Virus record (IMG/VR): IMGVR_UViG_3300006028_000007 | Location: 1-49,870 of that record | DNA from: a virus | Reading direction: 5' to 3' (one strand) | Length of the DNA stretch: 49,870 bases | Shown here: one piece after another, positions 44,797 to 49,870 of the stretch | Position numbering within the stretch: position 1 is the stretch's first letter | How the letters are laid out: every line of letters starts with the position of its first letter | The notes under the pieces: generated by a model | What the model saw: only the letters and a program-made list of their open reading frames with translations | Databases searched by the model: none | Told to the model about the DNA's origin: nothing | Made by a program: the position numbers and the translations under genes

Positions 44797-45080
44797 GGGC
44801 GCTCCTTTCCGTTTCTCGGGAGATGGATTCCGCCGACGATGGCGCGACTCTCGTTGAGCGCGTCGTGGAGGTTACGAAGGTTCTGGAGCGCCTGCGGGTG
44901 CCCTTCGCGGGCCAGGTCGTTCCAGTAGGTCATGCAGTTCACGAAGGCCGTCCCGATCGGCTGCGCCCCTTCGGTGATCATGCGCTGCGCAGCCAGCATC
45001 TGCGTCTTGAGGATTTCGTTCTCTGACTGGAGACGGTAGATGACCTGCTGGAGCGCAGCCGGATCGAGATCTGCACTCAT
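44793..45080 (-). CDS. Small coiled-coil protein
   Basis: A 95-residue, mostly helical protein: AALQQVIYRLQSENEILKTQ, MLAAQRMITEG, then MTYWNDLAREGHPQALQNLR. The first half is a clear coiled coil. It overlaps both neighbours by 4 bases. A head-assembly accessory is possible. Confidence 0.65.
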   Translation of the reverse strand: MSADLDPAALQQVIYRLQSENEILKTQMLAAQRMITEGAQPIGTAFVNCMTYWNDLAREGHPQALQNLRNLHDALNESRAIVGGIHLPRNGKERP

Positions 45081-45541
45081 GACTTCTTGGACGCCTCCTT
45101 CTTGGGGAGCGGAGTCGCCCGCTGCGGCACGACTTCCTCCTCGTCCTCGCTCGGCTCGGACTTCTCGTCCTCGTCGGCCGGCGGCTCCTCCTTCTGCAGG
45201 GTCCGGACGTCGGTGACCTCGTCCCCGGTCGCGACGCCCTTCTTGGCGTGCCGCCGCGTGTCGAACTCGCCGGGGATCGGAACCCCCTGGCGCTCGTACA
45301 TGTCGTAGATCTCCTGCTCGGAGGCCCAGCGCCACGGGCCGGAGCTGCCGAGACCGAGATCGTAGGCCGCGCACGCGAGCGCAGCCGGGTGGTCGTCGGG
45401 AACGTCGTGGACGCCCGCCGGCCCCCGCACGTGCTTGACGGTCGGGTTGCCGTCCGGCCGGATGACCCGAACCCGGGTCGGCCGACCGTCGACGTCGCGC
45501 GGTGCGTTGGGCGAATCGTCGAGTTCGTAGACAGTCGCCAT
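45077..45541 (-). CDS. Hypothetical virion-operon protein with acidic tail
   Basis: A 154-residue protein. A compact N-terminal part (ATVYELDDSPNAPRDVDGRP, VRVIRPDGNPTVKHVRGPAG) and a helix (SEQEIYDMYERQGVPIPGEF) lead to a disordered Glu/Asp-rich tail that ends KKEASKKS. The acidic tail could contact the many basic proteins of this operon. The function is unknown. Confidence 0.6.
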   Translation of the reverse strand: MATVYELDDSPNAPRDVDGRPTRVRVIRPDGNPTVKHVRGPAGVHDVPDDHPAALACAAYDLGLGSSGPWRWASEQEIYDMYERQGVPIPGEFDTRRHAKKGVATGDEVTDVRTLQKEEPPADEDEKSEPSEDEEEVVPQRATPLPKKEASKKS

Positions 45542-45546
45542 CTCGT

Positions 45547-45933
45547 CTACCCGCCGCCGCCCGGCAGCTCGTACGCGATGACCACCCCGGTGTGGCCGGC
45601 GACGAAGTTGAGGTAGATCCCGCCGTCCGCCTGGACGAACTTGGGACCCACCACGAAGTTGATCTCCCCCGTGGTGACCGGGATCGCCTGGGTCGCGTAG
45701 TCAGCCGCCGGCGGGTCCTGCGCGCTGGGACCACGCACCACAGTGACCACCCTGGTGGATGCCGACGTGTTGGTGATGCGGAGCAGGAAGCGCCGCACCT
45801 TGGAGCCCTGGGCGCCCAGCCCCGTCGCAGCGATGACACGCATGCCGTTCGCCACATCCACGTTGACGCCGGCCGGCGCGAGGATATCGACCTCCTCCGC
45901 CAGTCGGGTCGTCGGTACGTCAGTCCTTGCCAC
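45547..45933 (-). CDS. Probable capsid decoration protein
   Basis: A 128-residue, beta-rich protein that starts at GTG. PAGVNVDVANGMRVIAATGL, VRRFLLRITNTSASTRVVTV and TGEINFVVGPKFVQADGGIY form an Ig-like sandwich, as in head-decoration or minor capsid proteins two genes after the capsid. The call rests on fold impression and position. Confidence 0.6.
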   Translation of the reverse strand: MARTDVPTTRLAEEVDILAPAGVNVDVANGMRVIAATGLGAQGSKVRRFLLRITNTSASTRVVTVVRGPSAQDPPAADYATQAIPVTTGEINFVVGPKFVQADGGIYLNFVAGHTGVVIAYELPGGGG

Positions 45934-45942
45934 GGACCCCTC

Positions 45943-46206
45943 CTACTTGTGGTAGAACGTGCAGTTGGCCGGCGTTCGGACCGTCTCCGAAGCCGCCGGA
46001 CATCCCACGAATGGACCGGTGTAGAACACGTCGCCCGGCAGCCCGGACCAGGGACGCGTCACGATGCCGTGAGCGTACCCGCCGTTGCCGGTATCGTCCA
46101 CCCAGACCGCCTCCCCCACCTTGGGAACGCGGGTGAAGTAGGTCGGGGTCACCAGAGACGCGCCCGTGGCGGGTCCCTTGGCGTTCATGCCTCCGGGAGC
46201 TGCCAC
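45943..46206 (-). CDS. Small beta protein after capsid, possible decoration protein
   Basis: An 87-residue protein that starts at GTG 9 bases after the capsid stop. FTRVPKVGEAVWVDDTGNGG and GIVTRPWSGLPGDVFYTGP recall the small beta-tulip or gpD-like decoration proteins often encoded right after the capsid gene. Confidence 0.55.
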   Translation of the reverse strand: MAAPGGMNAKGPATGASLVTPTYFTRVPKVGEAVWVDDTGNGGYAHGIVTRPWSGLPGDVFYTGPFVGCPAASETVRTPANCTFYHK

Positions 46207-46215
46207 CTCTACCTC

Positions 46216-47112
46216 CTAGCCGTCGGCCGACGGCGTCAGCACCACCGCCGCAGCGGCGTTGCGGAGGACGGACACCCCGTACAGCACGTCGAGCGTCACC
46301 TGGACGCCCAGCGCCTGCGGGTTGTAGGACACGGTCTGCCGGAACTGGAGCTGCGACTCCGGGTCCTGCACGACCATCTGGTCGACGCCCGGGTTCCCCG
46401 CCTCGGGCAGCGACCGCATCGCGAGGATGAGCGCGTCCGGGGTGAAGGCCAGGTTCTTGTACGTGGTCGCCACGGGGACCAGCTGGGACATGAAGACGTC
46501 GAAGCCGTACACCCGCCCCATGCCGCCGTTCTGCACGGCCGTCGGCTCGGAGAACGCGATGTACGACTGCAGGGCGGTGTCGCCGAGGAGCTTGACCTGC
46601 GAGCCCGGCGAGACGATGAGCTTGCGATCGGAGAGCCGCACCTTCTGCTTGTTCAGCTGCAGCATCCCCTGGAGGATCTGCGCGCTGGTCATCGACGCGG
46701 AGGTCACCGAGTTGGTGAAGTTCGCGTAGAGCGCGAAGAGATCGTTCTCGATCTGCTCCGCGATCGGGATGACCGCGTTCTGCAGGTACCGGTCCATGAT
46801 GTCCTGGTTCGCCTGCACCTTGGGCACGTCCTCGATGAGGAACGTGACCTCCTTGTGCTTGTTCAGCGTGACCAGCACCTCGGCGTCCGTCGGGACCTGC
46901 TGCTGCACGTTGCCGCCCGGGGCCTTGTCGTTGGCCACGAACGTGCCCGGGAACGGGATGTGCAGCGTGTCGCCCTGCGAGAACGCACCCACATCCGTGT
47001 CCCGGGTGACCAGGTTCGCCAGGACCATGTTGTTCCTGAGCGCCTGCATCGCCCGCTGTGCCCAGATCTCCGGAATGAAGAGCTGGGCGGTGGTCGTCGT
47101 GATGTTTGGCAT
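46216..47112 (-). CDS. Major capsid protein
   Basis: A 298-residue HK97-fold coat protein, MPNITTTTAQLFIPEIWAQR and onwards. QALRNNMVLANLVTRDTDVG, QGDTLHIPFPGTF, DLFALYANFTNSVTSASMTS (spine helix) and RKLIVSPGSQVKLLGDTAL are typical of the P22-coat-like/gp5-type phage capsid family. It follows the scaffold gene by 20 bases and is followed by decoration-type genes. It should be the most abundant virion protein. Confidence 0.9.
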   Translation of the reverse strand: MPNITTTTAQLFIPEIWAQRAMQALRNNMVLANLVTRDTDVGAFSQGDTLHIPFPGTFVANDKAPGGNVQQQVPTDAEVLVTLNKHKEVTFLIEDVPKVQANQDIMDRYLQNAVIPIAEQIENDLFALYANFTNSVTSASMTSAQILQGMLQLNKQKVRLSDRKLIVSPGSQVKLLGDTALQSYIAFSEPTAVQNGGMGRVYGFDVFMSQLVPVATTYKNLAFTPDALILAMRSLPEAGNPGVDQMVVQDPESQLQFRQTVSYNPQALGVQVTLDVLYGVSVLRNAAAAVVLTPSADG

Positions 47113-47132
47113 GGCTCTCCTACGTCATGTCG

Positions 47133-47819
47133 TTATCGCCCGACGACGTACTTGCCCGTCGCGCGGGCTTTCTCTACCAGGGCGACACGCTCTGGCGTCA
47201 TCTGCCCCGTCCGCAGCCACTCGCGATGCTGCGACTGGAGAACTGTCGCCTCCGGCGGTGCGCCCTGCTGACCGCCGTTCATCTCCGCTCCCGATCGCCG
47301 CGACCTCCCCGACCCTCCGGCCAGGTACGGCTTGGCTGCCAGAAGCGCACGAACCGCCTCCTCCACGCCCTCGACGCCCGTATCCGTGATCTCCAGGTCC
47401 GCCCGGTCGATCAGCGCCGCCACATCGTCCGGATTAACGGAGCCCTGCTTGGCCGCTTCCGCGACCACGGCGGCCCGAACCTGGTTGTTGGTCGCTCGCT
47501 GCATCGCCTGATCGCGCTCGCGGACCAGGCGATCCCGCTCGTTCTGCAGGCGCTGCTCCGTGGTCTGCGACGACCCCCGAAGCGTCTCCAGCTCGTCCTT
47601 GGCGGCCTTGAGTTCCTGGTAGTCGGAGAACGGACGCACCGCTCGCTGCACGGCCTTCGCGATTCTGCCGTCCAGCTCGGCCTGGGTCATCGTGAGAGCG
47701 CGACCGGCGTTGTCGCCATCGCCTCCCTCACCGCCCTCGCCGTCGCCACCACCGTCGCCGCCTCCCGAGTTGCTCTCGAAATGACGCCACGGGATCGGGT
47801 CGAGATACCAACGAAACAT
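47133..47819 (-). CDS. Capsid scaffold protein
   Basis: A 228-residue protein. A Gly/Asp-rich disordered N-terminus (GGGDGGGDGEGGEGGDGDNA) is followed by a long coiled coil (ELKAAKDELETLRGSSQTTE, QRLQNERDRLVRERDQAMQR). The C-terminal part is QGAPPEATVLQSQHREWLRT then GQMTPERVALVEKARATGKY. Composition, length and position before the capsid gene are typical of siphovirus scaffolds. Three regular hairpins lie in its 5' region. Confidence 0.85.
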   Translation of the reverse strand: MFRWYLDPIPWRHFESNSGGGDGGGDGEGGEGGDGDNAGRALTMTQAELDGRIAKAVQRAVRPFSDYQELKAAKDELETLRGSSQTTEQRLQNERDRLVRERDQAMQRATNNQVRAAVVAEAAKQGSVNPDDVAALIDRADLEITDTGVEGVEEAVRALLAAKPYLAGGSGRSRRSGAEMNGGQQGAPPEATVLQSQHREWLRTGQMTPERVALVEKARATGKYVVGR

Positions 47820-47835
47820 CGCCTGAACTCCTCTA

Positions 47836-47917
47836 CAACTCAGAAGACGGAGTTGTCACGCCACCGCGACTCTGGAGACGGAGTCGCCACGCCACGGTCG
47901 CTCATTAGGCGGAGTGA
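47836..47917 (-). promoter_or_regulatory. Three covarying hairpins at 31-bp spacing before the scaffold gene
   Basis: Three inverted repeats, written on the plus strand: CAACTC/GAGTTG, GCGACTC/GAGTCGC and TCGCTC/GAGTGA (one G-T pair). All have 8-base loops and are separated by 10-base spacers of the type CACGCCAC. The second arms begin at 47850, 47881 and 47912, exactly 31 bases apart. Stem bases change in pairs while pairing is kept, as expected for an RNA structure in the leader of the scaffold-capsid message. No promoter was seen here. Confidence 0.75.
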
Positions 47918-48017
47918 CCCACGCCGCGAGAAGAGGCGCCTGACGGCTGGAACCTTTCGCGTTGACCTCGGTAACCACTCGAAGAGGCATCGAAAGCCCG
48001 TCTGACGCCTCGTCTCG

Positions 48018-48245
48018 TCACCGAGAGGGCTGTTCCCCGGTACTCGCCGGAGCCGAACGGACCTTGTAGTCCATGCGGGAAGCCGTCTTGCTGTTGCCGT
48101 CCGGATCGAGATAGGCCAGAGAGATCTGGTCCTGTGAGAAGTCGTTGTGTCCAGCGATCGTGAACGATCCCTCAGGCGGCGTGCCCGAGATATCCTTGAT
48201 CGTCGGCGTCCCGCTGACGACGTCGACGCGAATGCTGTAGCTCAC
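48018..48245 (-). CDS. Small beta protein
   Basis: A 75-residue protein that starts at GTG in the GTGA overlap: SYSIRVDVVSGTPTIKDISG, then FTIAGHNDFSQDQISLAYLD. The sequence looks like one small Ig-like or beta-sandwich unit. The last gene before the hairpin region. The function is unknown. Confidence 0.6.
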   Translation of the reverse strand: MSYSIRVDVVSGTPTIKDISGTPPEGSFTIAGHNDFSQDQISLAYLDPDGNSKTASRMDYKVRSAPASTGEQPSR

Positions 48246-48649
48246 CCGCGAGCCCGAGCGCTGGTCCCGCCGGGGCGGCCGTTCGGGCCGCGCGGCGTCG
48301 CCTGCGGATTGTAGCGAGCCCCGCCCGCCTGCGGGACCCGACCCGGTCCCTTGCCGCCCGACGCCTGCCCCGAACCCGGCGAGTTGTACCTCGAACCGCC
48401 CGCCTGCGGGACGCGCGAGGAGCCCGTCATCCGCGTCCCGCCGGTGCCCCCCGTGGCGCCGGGCGCGGCCGACTGACCCGTCATGGTCACGCCATCCACG
48501 AGACCGGGCTGCTTGGGCGCGGCCGGCGCCGCCTGCCCCGTGCAGGGAAGGACCTGATCCAGCGTGAGCGAACCCCGATCGGAATCCGGCTGGGGATTCG
48601 CCTGCCCGGTCGAGGGCGGGACCTGCCCCACGTACGTGTTCTCCGCCAT
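48242..48649 (-). CDS. Disordered Gly/Pro-rich protein with internal repeats
   Basis: A 135-residue protein of low complexity. PSTGQANPQPD, LPCTGQAAPAAP and VTMTGQSAAPG share a TGQ unit, and RVPQAGGSRYN and RVPQAGGARYN are near-identical repeats. It has no folded domain. A good GGAGGAGAC site precedes it. It may be a linker or a surface-exposed virion peptide. Confidence 0.6.
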   Translation of the reverse strand: MAENTYVGQVPPSTGQANPQPDSDRGSLTLDQVLPCTGQAAPAAPKQPGLVDGVTMTGQSAAPGATGGTGGTRMTGSSRVPQAGGSRYNSPGSGQASGGKGPGRVPQAGGARYNPQATPRGPNGRPGGTSARARG

Positions 48650-48658
48650 GTCTCCTCC

Positions 48659-48835
48659 TTACTTCCTCCGACGCTTCGCGGCGGCCCGCTTGCGGCCCTT
48701 GGCCGAGAAGCTGGCCATCTTCTTCGCGCCGTACTTCCTGCGACCGATGTAGGCGGCGAGCGCGGGCGACTTGCCTGATGCAACCATCTTGGCGAAGCGA
48801 CCGCCGCCCCCCGGCCTCATCGACTTGCCTGCCAC
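48659..48835 (-). CDS. Small basic protein after portal
   Basis: A 58-residue, Lys/Arg-rich protein that starts at GTG overlapping the portal TAG. GGGGRFAKMVASGKSPALAA, then YIGRRKYGAKKMASFSAKGR, resembles the short GGRF...AAxIGRKKYGKKK proteins common in phage head gene clusters. An AAGGAGG site precedes it. It may bind DNA or the portal region. Confidence 0.65.
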   Translation of the reverse strand: MAGKSMRPGGGGRFAKMVASGKSPALAAYIGRRKYGAKKMASFSAKGRKRAAAKRRRK

Positions 48836-49870
48836 TACTGCGCACCTCCTTGGGTTGAACCCGCCGGCATGGCCTCCTTGCCGTTCTTAAACGTACCCGG
48901 CGCTGTCCCTTGCCCGTCCCCGCCCTGGATCGGGCCGCCCGGCTTGACGTTGAGACGCATCTGATCGTCCATGATTCGGTTGACCTCTGCGTCCACCTCC
49001 TCTTGCGTCCAGTCCTCGTGCACCATCTTCACGAGCGTCTCGGTCGAGGCCGCCATTGCCTGTCGAAGCGTAACCACGGTAGCTGACATCTTGCCGGGAT
49101 CTTCCTGGACCGCCGAAGGCCAGCGGAGATCCGGCAGAGTGGTTCCGTGGTTGGCGAAATCCTGCGCCGCGTCCACCGCAAGGAACGTTCGCAGGATCTC
49201 GGCGAGCGGACGCCGCCAGTACGAGATCTTCTTGTCCCGCGTGATGATCGAGCGCTTCTCACGGGAGATGATCTCGGTCGCGGTCACACCGCGCTGGACC
49301 TCTTCCAGTCCGAAGGTTGAAGCTGAGTAGCCGGCCGCCGCCACGATTCGATCGAGCAGCGCCGACGCGGTCGCCAGATGCTCCGCTGCCCGAATCTGGA
49401 ACTGCGACGGCGTGATCCCGTTCTCGTCCCGAGACACCGCCATGGGCAGCGTCTCGAATACCTCCTGGTCGAGGTCCATCACGGCGCCACGCCCCTTCGC
49501 CTGCGCGTCCAAGTATTCCTGCGGCACCATGATCCGCGCCCGGCCCAGACGAAGGTCGCGCATCCACGAAGTCCAGCATTCGTCGAGCGCATCGAACAGG
49601 GCCTCGACGCCGTCGTAGTCCGACCGACCCATCGACGAGCCACGCCACACCCGATTCGGCCGCATGTTCGGAATGTACACGGCAGTCAGCCACTGGACGC
49701 CCGTCTCGATAACGCTGGCGTCCGGTTCCTGGTCCGTGATTGTCCAGTCCGGACCCATCAGCGACAGCGGACGCGGGAACCCCAGCTCTGCCGCCGTCCC
49801 CTCGTACAGTCCGTGAAGGATATACCCAGGCTCGTGCCGCTCCAGATGGCGCCACACCCCCTTGGTATCG
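48835..49870 (-). CDS. Portal protein, C-terminal part (start at the other contig end)
   Basis: Residues from about 215 to the end of the portal described at 1-734. The frame is open to the last base of the window and continues at base 734 downward. Portal-like features include ALFDALDECWTSWMRDLRLG, QFQIRAAEHLATASALLDRI (clip and stem helices) and SREKRSIITRDKKISYWRRP before the long C-terminal helix. The protein ends EAMPAGSTQGGAQ and overlaps the next GTG by 1 base. Confidence 0.88.
   Translation of the reverse strand, partial: DTKGVWRHLERHEPGYILHGLYEGTAAELGFPRPLSLMGPDWTITDQEPDASVIETGVQWLTAVYIPNMRPNRVWRGSSMGRSDYDGVEALFDALDECWTSWMRDLRLGRARIMVPQEYLDAQAKGRGAVMDLDQEVFETLPMAVSRDENGITPSQFQIRAAEHLATASALLDRIVAAAGYSASTFGLEEVQRGVTATEIISREKRSIITRDKKISYWRRPLAEILRTFLAVDAAQDFANHGTTLPDLRWPSAVQEDPGKMSATVVTLRQAMAASTETLVKMVHEDWTQEEVDAEVNRIMDDQMRLNVKPGGPIQGGDGQGTAPGTFKNGKEAMPAGSTQGGAQ
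49781..49870. repeat. Contig-end overlap, copy 2 of 2
   Basis: Identical to bases 1-90. Removing one copy gives a circle of 49,780 bp with an intact portal gene. Confidence 0.95.

Noticed and set aside
45502-47271. 589-residue plus-strand frame opposite capsid genes
   Set aside because: It lies antisense to the major capsid and decoration genes and is His/Arg-rich without domains.
1-49870. Temperate lifestyle
   Set aside because: No integrase, recombinase, excisionase, partition gene or clear repressor was found. The helix-turn-helix protein at 13211 alone is not enough.

Overview
This window is a complete, GC-rich, double-stranded DNA tailed phage genome of siphovirus type. Its first and last 90 bases are identical, and the portal gene reads in frame across the join. 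The sequence is therefore a circle of 49,780 bp opened inside the portal gene, and positions 1 and 49,781 are the same point. No integrase, excisionase, immunity repressor, tRNA or CRISPR array was recognised, so a virulent lifestyle is likely. The host is probably a high-GC, Gram-positive-like bacterium. Hints are SD sites of the AGGAG type, sigma-A-like promoters, many leaderless genes, a DUF2510-like protein, a DUF1906-like glycosidase fold and a LysM-CHAP lysin. A SpoVS homologue keeps Chloroflexota, Deinococcota and Firmicutes possible.

Layout. One long leftward (minus) late operon starts at the promoter at about 6.55 kb. It reads RuvC-like resolvase, small genes, a sigma-region-4-like protein, a DNA methyltransferase, a sigma-region-2-like protein, a TerS-like protein, TerL, small membrane proteins and portal. 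It then crosses the contig join and continues leftward from 49.8 to 30 kb: scaffold, major capsid, connectors, tail tube, frameshifted tail chaperones, a short tape measure, tail-tip proteins and a glycosidase-like protein. A separate promoter at 30.07 kb drives holin and lysin. Nearly all these genes overlap by 1-20 bases (ATGA, TGATG), indicating translational coupling.

The rightward (plus) early arm runs from 6.79 to 28.8 kb. The part from 6.8 to 18.4 kb is a chain of small cassettes, each with its own copy of one promoter type (TTGACG, 17-18 bp, TGTGGTTTAAT). In several of them the start codon sits exactly where transcription should begin. A leftward island inside it (9.6-12.1 kb) encodes a primase-polymerase/helicase and a small protein. 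From 18.4 kb come the replication and nucleotide genes: a RecB/Cas4-like nuclease, a Sak4-like recombinase, an SSB-like acidic protein, a family A DNA polymerase, PurZ, a MazG/MazZ-like protein and a membrane-linked dUTPase.

The most notable biology is a predicted 2-aminoadenine (Z) DNA genome: PurZ with the diagnostic Asp-to-Ser change, beside a DpoZ-type polymerase and a MazZ candidate, but no recognisable DatZ. Other unusual features are two arrays of exact 11-bp repeats in front of two promoters, sigma regions 2 and 4 split over two genes, and three covarying hairpins at 31-bp spacing before the scaffold gene. There is also a promoter nested in frame inside a gene, a phage SpoVS, and a virion-operon protein with nine PRGR repeats. 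No gene-free stretch exceeds about 300 bases; the larger gaps hold the promoters, repeats and RNA structures listed below.
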